From Apophysomyces variabilis (taxonomy: Eukaryota; Mucoromycota; Mucoromycetes; Mucorales; Mucoraceae): 64,000 bases of DNA. Shown here piece by piece: positions 34,282-45,580 of this stretch (the first letter of the stretch is position 1; each line of letters starts with the position of its first letter). The position numbers were made by a program, and so were the translations under genes. Under the pieces are notes generated by a model. It was not told where the DNA came from. It saw nothing but the letters and a program-made list of their open reading frames with translations, and did not search any database. The stretch covers positions 3,588,347-3,652,346 of the forward strand of contig MZZL01000409.1 of NCBI GenBank assembly GCA_002749535.1. The letters are read 5' to 3'.

Positions 34282-36128
34282 ATGACGGAAGATAGTGTCC
34301 CCCTTCGACCGTTACATTTACGTATTCTATTTCCACATATTTTAACTTTACCGAAAACAGACCCACGGCGACTCAATGCACCAGCGGACATTACATGTTC
34401 TAAAGCCATCGACCTGGAGCTGTACACTTACTTCGCTCTTCTGGTCCGCGATTTCATCCACCCATGGTATCGTTTTGTAACCAACGATCAGGATTTAGCT
34501 CCAGAAATCACGAAAATATTGGTCACTGTGGTCCAACGGCTTCAAAAGAGACTGTGTGAGCAGGTAAAAAAGCAGGTCCAGCAGCCAAAAGGAATAAGAG
34601 TGACACTGTGACAAATTCAGGTGGATTGGACTGAGCTTATCCTTATCAGAGCACCAAAATTATTAACGCTGCATTACCGCGACTACCGTACTGCAAAAGC
34701 AAGGTTACATATGGCTCATGCAGGCGGCGCCGCTTCATTGGAAGAATTATTTCATGGCATGCAACCCCATTTCGCTATCCAACAACAAGACGAATACTTG
34801 CGGATATTATCCGATTTTATTCTTAAGACTTTACTGGACCCACAAGATTATAGCAGCTCGTGTGTTCGCCATCTTGTTCGAGAGATCTTGGCAAATTTAG
34901 TTCTTGGCAGCCTTGTTGATGCTTTATCTGATCCATATACCATTCATTTGATTATTTGCAAGGTTAGGACAGCTATTTTGATTCTTACTCATATGTAATG
35001 GCGTCGGTTGGACTTTATCCGTTTTATTAGCTTCTCGTCGCGTATGAACCGTTAGTGGATCAACTAGAAGCGTCCGGTGACTTTGCGAAGATAAATTTGC
35101 AACACTGCAGAGAAGAAGAGCCAAAACCGACTATACAAGTAAGACTACAAGAAGAGCTAGAAGAGGCCCAGACTACTCCAATGGGTGGTCCGACACCCCC
35201 GCCAGCCAAACCGTCCCCAGATAAAAAAGGCCTACCGATGCAATTGCAACGTCTACAGGAGAAACGCAGAGAAAAAGGGGATGAGATTGTTGATGCAGAA
35301 CCAGAGGACCTGAAGACACAGAAGCAGGAACGACGAAGGTTTTCGTTTAGCTACATTACTTTACAAGTGATGCTTGCTCCTGTCCGATCGTTGTGGCTGT
35401 ATTTGATCACGGCATTCACTAGCTCTCAGGAACGGTATCAGCAAGTGACCCGGCACAAGAAAAAGACGCGGCATATGAGGCTTGTCGAACCAATCATGCA
35501 GTTTCTTAGAGTTGCTTTGCTTGTCGAGGATCGACCGGTTTTACAATGGGCGTGGCAAATGGTGGCTATGTTCGTCTGGCCGTTGATAAGAGTGTTTGGA
35601 GGTGGATTACTGGTGGACAAGTATGTGGTCTCTTATTATCTATTGGAAATAGCCTCATCTTTATTTAACAATGTGTTCTCTCTAGGTTCTTAGAACAAAC
35701 GATCCTGCATGTTATCAGTGAAGGATACATTGTATTCTATCTACAACTTGGCCGCGACTTGCTATGGCCAGACGGTGTTTTTATCAGTCGGTCGGAAACA
35801 CCTACAGCTTTGCAACGGGAGCAACTGAGGGTCCGTGCTGAACGACTATTAACCGTTTCATTTCCATGTAAGTGTTGATCTGCCGTTTTCAAACAGATTG
35901 AAAGCAAAAGAGAAAAAGAGATCTCATGGCCATACAGCAAAGTTCAGAACGGTCCTTTTTGAAACCAATGACTTGAACGAACTTCAGTCGCATATACATG
36001 ATACCATCGAACCTCTCCAGAATAAGTATATCAACAAACATCTCATGTTTCTACTCGTCGATCTTGTTGCATCCACAATTTTACCTGAACTGGTAGAACC
36101 AAACAAAGACGAGACCGATGATCGGTAG
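34282..36128 (+). CDS. PXA-domain protein (sorting-nexin-associated domain)
   Basis: Five exons: 34282-34563, 34621-34962, 35031-35620, 35686-35867 and 35905-36128. The sum is 1620 nt (539 aa). The PXA domain is clear: SKAIDLELYTYFALLVRDFIHPWYR, YRDYRTAKARLHMAHAGG, LFHGMQPHFAI and VRHLVREILANLVLGSLVDALSDPY. A Pro/Glu-rich linker follows, then an amphipathic C-terminal half (VEPIMQFLRVALLVEDRPVLQWAWQMV). Fungal PXA proteins act at endosome, peroxisome or ER membranes. No PX or RGS domain follows, so this is the stand-alone PXA type. Confidence 0.88.
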
Positions 36129-37716
36129 TCCATCCTTCATTTCATTTTGTACAAAACACACTACGTTTATCCATACGCCCTTACAAAATTACCGAAGCAA
36201 AGACGTGAAATGGAATATGACCGACGTATATAAAAGTAAGATGTCTTGGTAAACGATTCTAAAAAGTAACCACGATATAGAAACGCAGCCTTATGCAAGC
36301 TTGAAAATCAAAACGAGTCTTTACTGAGCTTAAGTGTTACTTTCCCTAAAGTTGGTTTGCGCTCTATGTTATCTCTCCGTATGTATCATTCCGTAACTTT
36401 TCCTGTAAATACATTCATAATGTTAGGAGCAAAAGTGATGTAAAATCATACTCTCTTGTCAATGTAAACTTGTAGTTCATACCGATTTGGGTAGGACTAT
36501 GATACGAAGCGAACAATTGGTTGACTTTTTATCATCGAAAATCATCCCTAATTGTCTGCCAACCATCATTGCCACGGGCGAAATCCAGATCCATCTAACC
36601 AGATGTCATTGGATCATCTCTCCGTTTTCTGTTTCTCGCTCATTTGCTGTTTGTATCGAGTTATACGTAGAAATGACCGCATTGCGAGAAATATATCAAT
36701 ATATCATGGCATGGTCGTGAGAATTATTCCACATGATGCTGGCAAAAGTATTTATGCAAATCGCGGCGAATGTTGAGCTCTACCGCAGATTCCACACGTT
36801 TTGTCACCTTCAAGAAATCTCAAAGAAGATTTCTCCAGAACAACGAAAACCTGTTCCTTCTGCAGATCAATTGCGAGCATTGGGCAGATAGATGTCCCTC
36901 GAACACTGGGCCTCGATATCCTCAAGGAGCCGTGAACGGAACAAAACGTAATTCTCCCAGCAACTGCTAGACATGGTAGAGATGCATCATTGTATCAGAC
37001 AAACCGTGGGTTCTTTGTTGCCATTGCAAGAAAAGTATTGTGCATGCGACACGGAACAAGGCCCTGACATGAAAGAAATGCAAGAGAAAGGCCAAACGGC
37101 AAACGAAGAAACGCTTCTGTCACGAAAAAGACAGGTCAAAATGAAGGATGTGACATTCACTGTCTCATAAACCAAAAACACATTGTAACGCTGGATTTAT
37201 GCGACGGTAGCACTATTTCTTATAACTGCAGTCTCCATCTGCTCGATCAGAGAAAAACGTCGGAAGCTGGACCGAGCCGACCGTATCCGAGGACGAAGTT
37301 CGGCGGGATGCACTTTATACCTATCCTGCACTGAGCAGCAAAGTTGGCGCTTTGTCGAAATTGACATGTCTGTGAGCACCGCCAACTTCAGGATGAGATC
37401 CGATCTCTTGTCTCACGTTTCAGAATTGATGGCCGTGGTAAATTCTGTCGACTAAAGGCAATGCGTCGTTAATAATCACTGCGTAGTTGCACAGTCACCA
37501 CGAATCGCTGAATGCACACTGCGAAGCCGATCATCTTGCCTCGGATTTGCTAGAAATTGGCCATATAAAACACACAGACATTTTCTGTGGCTCTGTGGTT
37601 AGCATCGATGGCAAAACACTGAAAAAATGGAGATATATTGTGGATCCAACCCATTATTGTAAAACATACAGTATGTTCTTCGGACACCATGCCTTCATTG
37701 GGCTGAAGACTGTTAT

Positions 37717-37965
37717 ATGTTGACGAAGGATACTATCGAAAAATACCTCGACACACATAGTAAAGATACTCTTGATCCATTCTTGGCACTGGAACACTTC
37801 CTTGTGTCTGGCCAGTTAAGTGTTCTGGCAGTCGATCGTCGGAACGACCCGACAATCGTTCAGTTGTATCAGTTAGCGAAAGATTTAGTTGGTGACGACT
37901 GTAGAATGGAAGATGAAAAGCTAACGGCACTACGGACGATTTGCAGCGCAATGCATGATGATTAA
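37717..37965 (+). CDS. Unrecognised ORF, 82 aa, possible last exon
   Basis: Starts MLTKDTIEKYLDTH and ends MHDD with a stop, with balanced, soluble, protein-like composition. It ends 9 bp before the dispersed repeat at 37974. An upstream piece (37487-37723, VVSIDGKTLKKWRY) in another frame may belong to it through an intron. Family unknown. Confidence 0.3.
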   Translation: MLTKDTIEKYLDTHSKDTLDPFLALEHFLVSGQLSVLAVDRRNDPTIVQLYQLAKDLVGDDCRMEDEKLTALRTICSAMHDD

Positions 37966-37973
37966 TATGATTT

Positions 37974-38050
37974 GTTAGTGTCAAGCTCAGTTTCCAAAAA
38001 TGCGTTAAGTGAATTTGCTAGATGCGACTTTAATTTTGGGAAATAAAGTA
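37974..38050 (+). repeat. Dispersed repeat, copy 1 (partner at 52545)
   Basis: About 77 bp nearly identical to 52545-52622. It contains TTTCCAAAA near its start and the complementary TTTTGG(G)AAA near its end, so it can fold back on itself. It may be a miniature element or a 3' tail of a larger family. Confidence 0.7.
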
Positions 38051-39314
38051 TACGCGATTTGTCAGAGCATCTGTTTAATCATACTGCGTTCTGAGGGCAT
38101 AGCTTACTTAATGCGGCCGTAACGACGCGAGAAGGGCAGAAGAATTTACAACGATCTATACAGTTAGCAAGTGATGGGAAGCGCTACAGGTATTCTAGTT
38201 TAATGATTGTTGAAAAATGGAGCGAGAGCAATTCCACCGACAGCGATACAACTTTGCTGAACTCTCTAATAACAATATTACTCGATCCTACGGTCAATTA
38301 CCATAATTGTTCACAGGTAGTATTAGGACCAGAAGCTGTCTCTATATCTCGCTAGTGGGAACAATCCGAGAGAAACTCACGAACGTCCTTTTTTTTCCAA
38401 TCCTGACGTGGATAGATACATGTGGACAAGGATTGATCCATGGCTTTCACAGAGACATAGCTTTGTGGATAGGGAGAATATCGAAAAATACCAACTTTAT
38501 GGAACAAATGAGAATTGATCCAGGGAGAGTTGTAGAGAGTTATGCATACTGTTGACACCTGGAGCTTCCGCGCCTCTTCGATCAGCAACTATGCAGATCA
38601 GTCTTCTTTGTATCCATTAAACAGATCTTTACCTGCGCGCTCATTTCTGCAAAGGCCTCTCGCATAAGGCTTGCTTCTCTGCTTCTGCTTTCTTTGTTTA
38701 CTTATGCAAGGCATTGATTCCGTTTGAAGCGCGGGAGCAGAAGAGCACAGTTGCCCATTTGGGCAAAGACCTCCGCTTTTAGAATATGTGTCACACAGGA
38801 TACGCAAATAGGATAAGAATGTCAATGCATGCCCCACAAAGAGTGCTATAGGAGAGCGCCTATTTGCAAAGCTTGGTGGGCTCTTGGCCCGTATAAGGAT
38901 CGTTCATCCTCATGATGTTAACAGTAAAGCCACTGAACTTTCCGGGGATGTTTTTAGGATCAATATCAACGGTAAGGGTCAATGTTCCCTTCATGAATCT
39001 GATTGTAGATACATATTTAGCCATATCTCCTTGTGCAATCCGTTTGATAACTGTAGTGCGGTAGTCCTAGATAATCCTCAAGATTCTGAGTGTTTGCCGG
39101 ATATTGAGATCACTTCATTCGAAGAGTAGTGCTGCTTCGATTCTCCTATCTACTGGATAACACTTATCGGACCTTTATTAAGCACACCCTTTCAGTCCCC
39201 CAAAAAAAAAATATAGAACGTACACCTCCTAGGGTGGCTAAGTACACCAAATTTACCATATTCCTCTAAAAAGGGGGACTCCGCTCAATAAGAGCAACCC
39301 TTGTGTTCCCACAA

Positions 39315-41265
39315 ATGGTTGCCAGCAGGCGAACTATTGCGGGGTCGATCGTTCTCCTCTTTTTCCTTCTCATTCTGTTCCAGACATGGTCCTCTATTCA
39401 ACTCGTGTTTTCTTCGATAGACTTGATTCCAGATGCTGACAGCTTCTCCATCGACGACCTGCATGCGATGCGCTATAAGCGCGATTACAGTGCACTAAAA
39501 GGGTATCTCCTGTCCATTGGTGCCGTTTACTTTGGCATGATCTGCTGGATCGGCTGGAGACGGAAAATGCGAACCAAACGGAAAGTCATAGGAGAAACTA
39601 CAGGAACCATTTGGAAACGTCAATGGCAGAACGGCTGGCGCCGTTGGCTTGGTTACGAGTGGCAGTTTATGAATGCAACTATGAGTCTGGGACGGCTATT
39701 CCAAGTGCTCGGCCTTGTTGGTCTAAACATAGTGCAACTCTTACGAGAACAGCAGATAACTAGCCAGGAGATTAGTGATGGCATTGGCTCTGTTGATCGG
39801 GGCCATCGCGATCTTTATCAGCAAGAGATGGCCAATCGAACAGGACAATTAGCTCTTGCCAATTTTGCCATTGCTGTGGCCCTATCTGCCCGGTATTCAG
39901 TACTACTGCGACCTTTTGGTGTGGACCAAACGAGGCGATGGCATATGTGGTTTGCCCGTGTCGGTTGCTGCTGCACCCTGTATCATACTTGCTATCAATT
40001 TGCACGCAACTACCCTAGACAACATTACGATCTTTGGCTGGCCTTTTCAAGCAACATCCGGTACAAAACCGGCTTCTATATGATATTGGCTACAGTACTT
40101 CTTTTTGCGGGCGCCCACCCACTTGTACGAACACTCTCTTACCGCTTCTTTCGCTATTCGCATCTCCTTGCCTTTGGTGTCATTGTCTTAGTAGGCTTTT
40201 TGCATCACTGGACATTTGCCATTTTTTATCTGGCTACTTTTGGTATATGGCTAGTGGATCAGTTCCAACAGTTTGGCTTTGGTTCAAGACGGGCACAGCT
40301 GATATCCATGGATGTACTATCCGGGAACGTTTTAAAGTTGCAAGTACAACCTTCGTACGGTTATAAAGCGATCGTGCCTGGCCAATTCATCCTTCTTTCG
40401 TTGCAAAAATCGAGAATTGCCTCTTGGTTTGATACCCATCCGTTTTCCATTGCTCGCGTGGACGCAGGTCTTGCGGGCAAGACGACAGATGAAATCGTTA
40501 GTCCCGTGAATCCGTTTGCTACAACAACGCGACCATACAGTCCCTATTTGGAAACAGATTCCGGACAGGCAACTCTGACCCTTTACGTGAAAGCGATCGG
40601 CAAACGTACGATTGCGTGGTATCGGATGGCACGATCCGTGGAGGACGTCAGTTCTATGCCTGTATTTATCAGCAAACCACTGGGGACACCCTTTTTAGAC
40701 GCTGCAGGGCGCGGATATGGTGACTTTGAACAGATCGTGTTGGTGGCCGAAGGCATTGGCATCACACCCTGGATTTCTTTGTTACAGTACCTGGAACAGC
40801 AGCAACATCACATCCGGACAAAGGAATTAGTATTCATATGGACCATTCGTGATACAGGTAAAACTACATCTTGTGCTATCAGGATCTGGATAGGGTTACA
40901 AGGCATTCTCAACATCTGAATTTCTTTTTTGAATCCGTCTAGATATGCTTTTCGCCTTTGCTGATGTGTTGTCTCAGCTTACGAAAGCAGTGCATATGGA
41001 TTACCAAATAGACGTTTATCTCACTCGTCAAGCCGTTCTAGAAGAAGACCATCCATCGATTCGGAATTGTCAAATACAATCTGGACGGCCTGATTATTTC
41101 ACTCTTTTGGAGCATATCCGGCTGCGGTGGCCTCAGACGGATGTGGCTCTTGGTGTATGTGCGCATGATGAAACTGTTCGGATATGCGGTAACATTGCGC
41201 GGAGCAAGAATTACAGCCATGGTCATGCACAGTGGTTTGTTCATAGCGAACCATTTGAATTTTGA
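39315..41265 (+). CDS. Ferric-reductase-like transmembrane flavocytochrome (FRE/NOX superfamily)
   Basis: Two exons, 39315-40857 and 40943-41265, give 1866 nt (621 aa). An N-terminal helix is followed by a multi-helix ferric-reductase domain with paired histidines in WHMWFARV...YHTCYQF and FRYSHLLAF...FLHHW, the bis-haem ligands. The FAD site is WFDTHPFSIARV. The NADPH-binding site has AEGIGITPWISLLQYLEQ and a C-terminal VALGVCAHDETV. The enzyme moves electrons from cytosolic NADPH across the membrane to Fe(III) or Cu(II). No EF-hand is present, so a Ca-regulated NADPH oxidase is unlikely. Confidence 0.9.
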
Positions 41266-42964
41266 TTCATTTTAGCACCTCTTCTATCGATTCCATCCTC
41301 CATTTACATTCCTTGCTTCTCCTCCTCTGTTTGTACAGTCCTAATAATGAGATATACAAAGATATTCCATTGCATTCCTTCTTTCGTAAACTTCATAGAG
41401 TATTATGTTTGTCATTTGTATGTTGTGTGATGAGAAGAGAAATAAATTATGGGTCACTCATGTTATGGGCAGCTGACGCTTCCTGATCTGTTGATTGGGA
41501 CTCCAGCATCATTTTTCAATTTGCCGCGTTTTCAAGTCATATAAGTGTATATGTGTGATCACTTGTATCTTCCCATATGAAAATAAACACACGGGAATTG
41601 GTTGGTAATGTGCAGTGATACAAAGCTAGGCTATGACGCATGTAACCCGCTTTTTTCCTTTTCCTCATGCCCTGCCCGTTGCTTGGTTGATAAAGTTGAT
41701 CATACACTAACCTAAATCTATTCGCAAGATCCTGACTGGTCCCTCTCGACTATGATAGGCAGAGCCACCTATATTTCCGGAAGATAAAGGATGAGGAAAC
41801 TGGAGGCACACTATTAGTCTTTTGCTCATCTTTCTTAATCCATGAATATCATTCTCTTTCCGGACTAGAAGCTGAACCGGCAGAGTTGAAGTCAGCTTTT
41901 GTCAACCTAAAGCTTTTGCGTATATTACATGGTCTTAAATATTATAATAGCTAGCTGTTTTTATTCTTGCTTCTGGACTTGCGCACTGATCGCGTTAATC
42001 TCTTTAAGTTTCCTTGCATGCTGTTTAGGTATTAGAACGCTGGTTTGCATGCTTACTTTACAAACTTGCTCAAGAAGGAAAGAAATAAGTCGCAGATCTT
42101 CTGTAAGCCCCAGTTAGGTATAAGTATACGTGCCGCTACCAACGCTGTTAGAAGTGTCATTGTTTGGAGCTCCTATCTATACTGGCAACTGAGTTCTCAT
42201 CTTCCGTCATTGGTCCCAAGCTAAATTTCATAAGACGTTCTTTGTGTAACACTGAAGGGACTATTAAAAGGTCTTAATGTTATCGTGAAGGTAGAATGAA
42301 GGTTACCGTTGCAATTGGCATGCAGAACTTTGCGTTGTTCCTCCTTTTCCAAACATAGAAAGGAAAACTATCATGCACACTATCCACCGTTTCTCCTATT
42401 GTTTGTTAGTCTACTCTTAGTGTCAGGGATGATGTTTCGGATTTAGTCGAAGAAGCGTTACTGCTTTATACGTTGTCAATGCGTCTTCTATTGTCTAAGT
42501 GGCCACGCTATGTTGGGTATCCATGTCAAACGACAACAATAACAAGGATAACAAACAAGTGATTCTAGCCATGCGATTTCATTATATTGCAGCCAAGGGG
42601 TGGGGAAGGGCGGAATACGCGTCTATGTCTTTGCCTAAGCTCCTTACAATAGAATAAAAATAGAGATAAGTAGGCTTCTGTTATTTCGCAACAAGGGTGT
42701 TATGCATATTTCCTTTATAGAAGGAATATTTTTTGATAGACCCGACCATTGAGAGTTGATAGGTGTGTAACCGGTGACACGAAACAGTTTCTTTTCACGT
42801 GAAAAAAATAATAATTTTTTTTTGTTACCTTCTGCGTCCTCCCCCGCATTTTTCAGCGTTTTGTTTCTTTCTTTCTTTCTCTCTCTCTCTCTCTCTCTTT
42901 TCCTTCCTGTACTCCACACGCCCATCCCCACATTTTTCATTTGACCTGCGTAGCTTATGCAGCA
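41266..42964. other. Intergenic region, no gene recognised
   Basis: 1.7 kb with a CT-dinucleotide run at about 42880-42898 just upstream of the CRAL-TRIO gene. No coding or RNA signal was seen. Confidence 0.4.
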
Positions 42965-44677
42965 ATGGATTTTCACCGACAACGGCTAGACAAACTATAT
43001 GAACTCTATGTAAAAGAACAAACTCTTATTGATAGTGTACAAGCGGCTGTTCGCAGAGAACTGCCACTGTTGGTCCAAGAGTTACAGTTATCCTTGGACC
43101 AGACAGCTGCTTTGGAAAACTATATCCAAGATGAAGGTAGGCTCAAACAATACAAAACGCTGCGTCTTATTTTTCCTTTTTCTTATACACTATTTTAGTA
43201 ACGATGTTTCGCTTCCTGCGAAAGAATAATTTTTCGTTACCCCACACTTTATCGGCGTTGATGGATACCATTCGATGGCGTATTGACCAACAAGTCGAAA
43301 CCATTCAACTCTCGTCCGTACAGGACTTTCTGGGAATGCCTTTTTGCTTTTTCCGAAACTTTGATCGTTGTGGAAGACCTATTCTTGTTATTCAATTACA
43401 GCATATGCCGACCCTACCGACCACTGACATTGTTGACTATCTGACGCCGTTTACCATTTTCATGCTTGAAACCGCTCGACAGTACACAGCGGAGTTGACT
43501 GAACTCCGACTGAGCAGCGATCACCCAGGCCTTGTACCAGATATGTTGGTGTTGGTGGATTTTAAAAATGCGCGAGGATTACCAATGGTAAGCGGAAAAC
43601 ACAGAATATCAGGGAGAGGGGTATATAAAGAGGGAAGAAAGGACAATAATGGGCGGACGTGGTAGCTATTGTTTACTGATCATAAAACCAACCAATAAAT
43701 AGGATCGAGGATTATTAAGGGCCTTTGTCCAACTTCTAAAACGATACCCTGGCATCACTGGCTCGGTGTGCTTACTTAATTTTGGTTGGATGTATCAAGG
43801 ACTGTGGCAAATGTGTAAACTAGTACTGACGGAGGAGGCCAAGAACAGAGTGAGTTTTCCCAAGGTTAGCGAGTTGGCATCACTGGTGGAGGACGAAGAT
43901 CTGCTGGCAGATCTGAATGGAAATGGGGCTGTGGACTGGGATTTAGAACAGGACAACGTGTATGAAAAGTACCAGGCCAAACTGGCCTCCGCCTTGCCTT
44001 CCCCCCCATCTTCACCCCGGCCAATCACCCGAAGGAATTCTACTGCATCTATTCATTCAGTTTATTATGACACATCCGACCACCTCGCGCCATGTTCTTC
44101 CTCCACTTCTTTTCTCAGCCCGCTTACCCCGGTCGGGTCCCATCTTCATCTCTCCTTCACTTCGGCATCTAGTGTCTATGCCACCCCTACAGGCACCCTC
44201 AGTCCTGTACCGAGTTACACTAATCTGGCCAAAGCTTACTCGATCCAACCGCCTAAATTGCGATCAAGTATCAAAGCCTTACTGTCAGCTGAGGATCATG
44301 GTGTGTCCTCCCTTCTTCTAAAACAGAAACTACGAGAAATTCAAGGGCAACGATGGCCCTATGCTTCTTCATCGTCGTCGTCATCCTCCTCATTATTTCC
44401 TTCGTCAGGATCCGTGCCCAATGGATGGCGGCGATTGTTATTAAGACTGTTAATACGTATGGAGAACAAGTCCAAACGGATATTACGACACACAGTGCGC
44501 TATCGGAATATGTTCTACTGGATTTTGGTCTGCGTTGTATTACGAAATCGACTCGGAGATGTGTTGCATAGTCTATTTATTTTGTTGCTCGAGATTCTGG
44601 CCAATCGGCCAGCGGGCGATCATGCCGTTGGCTGGCGAAGTTTATTGCATTTGACGGCAGGACAGATGACTTTATAG
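42965..44677 (+). CDS. CRAL-TRIO (Sec14-like) domain protein with C-terminal membrane segment
   Basis: Three exons: 42965-43136, 43199-43587 and 43703-44677. The sum is 1536 nt (511 aa). The CRAL-TRIO N-lobe has TMFRFLRKNNFSLPHTLSAL. The lipid-binding lobe includes CGRPILVIQLQH, LVLVDFKNARGLPM and RYPGITGSVCLLNFGWMYQGLWQMC. A Ser/Pro-rich low-complexity linker (residues about 275-390) ends in RNMFYWILVCVVLRNRL and a leucine-rich hydrophobic stretch. Such proteins transfer phosphoinositides or other lipids between membranes. The C-terminal hydrophobic region suggests membrane anchoring. Confidence 0.87.
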
Positions 44678-45256
44678 AAAAGGCATGATGGCATGTCACG
44701 TTTTTCCCCCTTCTTTTTATGTCCAGTCTTTCTTTCTCTCATTTGTAAGTTGGATTGCAACCCTCACCACGTTTCGCTTTTCCCCTGCACATTCCAAATA
44801 AATCTATATATAATTTTACACTTTCGCATAATTGATCACAACAAGGGGTTAGAAAGGACAAGTGTAAGAAGAAACTAAAGCATAGATAATTTATGAGAAT
44901 GATTTCTATCAGCAAAAGAGACATATATATACATATCCATATATCTATATATATATATCCTCTCTCCTGTTTTATGTTGTTTATTAGAAGCTGTTGTATG
45001 GGTTATGCATTTCTTGCTTTTCTTCTTACATAAGACGAGAAAACCAACAAGGTATACAAACGCATGGGAGGAAGGGGAAAAAAGAAAAGTGAGTGGGTAA
45101 AATGGGTGAGTGAAAGGGTATAAGAGAGAGGGAAAGAGAGAGAGAGGGTGCGTGTATATGTGTGCAAGTGTGTGGTGGTGAGTGTGAAGCGAACGGGTGC
45201 GCGTGTATGGATGATATAATGTCGAAAAAGGGAAAGGGGCAACATCCACGTGATCT
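44678..45256. other. Intergenic low-complexity region
   Basis: AT microsatellite around 44922-44960 and an AG-rich run at 45121-45150. No gene is seen. Confidence 0.4.
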
Positions 45257-45580
45257 TTAATCTCTTGTGGTGGCATCCCCTCTGGTAATTAAAATGTCTC
45301 TATCTGGTAAACAACCCAGTAAATGGATCGGGTACAGGGTGATGGGATCTTCAAAATGGGAGTCGCGTAGAGTGATTGCAACAGTGTTATGTACAAATTG
45401 GATCTCTGGAAGCACCGTAGGGTCTTCTTCGTCCGGATTTGTATTCGCCAGGAATTCATCTAGAGATTTATGGAGGAGATCGTTGTGGTGCCGGTAAATG
45501 AACTCTAGTTTCCTTTGGTTTTCTCTATCGAAAGGTATCCAGGCGTCGTTGAATTGTTGGTTTTCAAAGAACCAAATCAT
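45257..45580 (-). CDS. Small WWE-like domain ORF (possibly one exon of a longer gene)
   Basis: 107 aa from the ATG at 45580. WFFENQQ...WIPFDRENQRKLEFIYRHH matches the W...W-x-PF...LE...Y spacing of WWE domains and of the N-terminal part of DDHD phospholipases. A second half, VHNTVAITLRDSHFEDPITLYPI, fits the strand pattern. A splice acceptor just upstream (CTTAG before 45588) suggests more exons in the low-complexity DNA beyond, but I cannot place them. No DDHD catalytic domain is in this window. Confidence 0.45.
   Translation of the reverse strand: MIWFFENQQFNDAWIPFDRENQRKLEFIYRHHNDLLHKSLDEFLANTNPDEEDPTVLPEIQFVHNTVAITLRDSHFEDPITLYPIHLLGCLPDRDILITRGDATTRD

Larger units (their letters stand above)
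36129..39314. other. 3.2-kb region with only fragmentary coding signal
   Basis: Several plus-strand pieces look protein-like but do not join into one model: 36487-36720 (RSEQLVDFLSSKII, ELYVEMTALREIYQYIM), about 36733-36893 (AANVELYRRFHTFCHLQEISKK), 36973-37170, 37487-37723 and 37717-37965. A repeat tail lies at 37974-38050. A further open frame at 38884-39129 (81 aa) is also unrecognised. This could be a decayed gene or element. Confidence 0.35.

Noticed and set aside
44875..45276. Minus-strand 133-codon frame rich in His, Thr and Pro
   Set aside because: It reflects AG and AC microsatellite-like DNA; protein is low complexity throughout.
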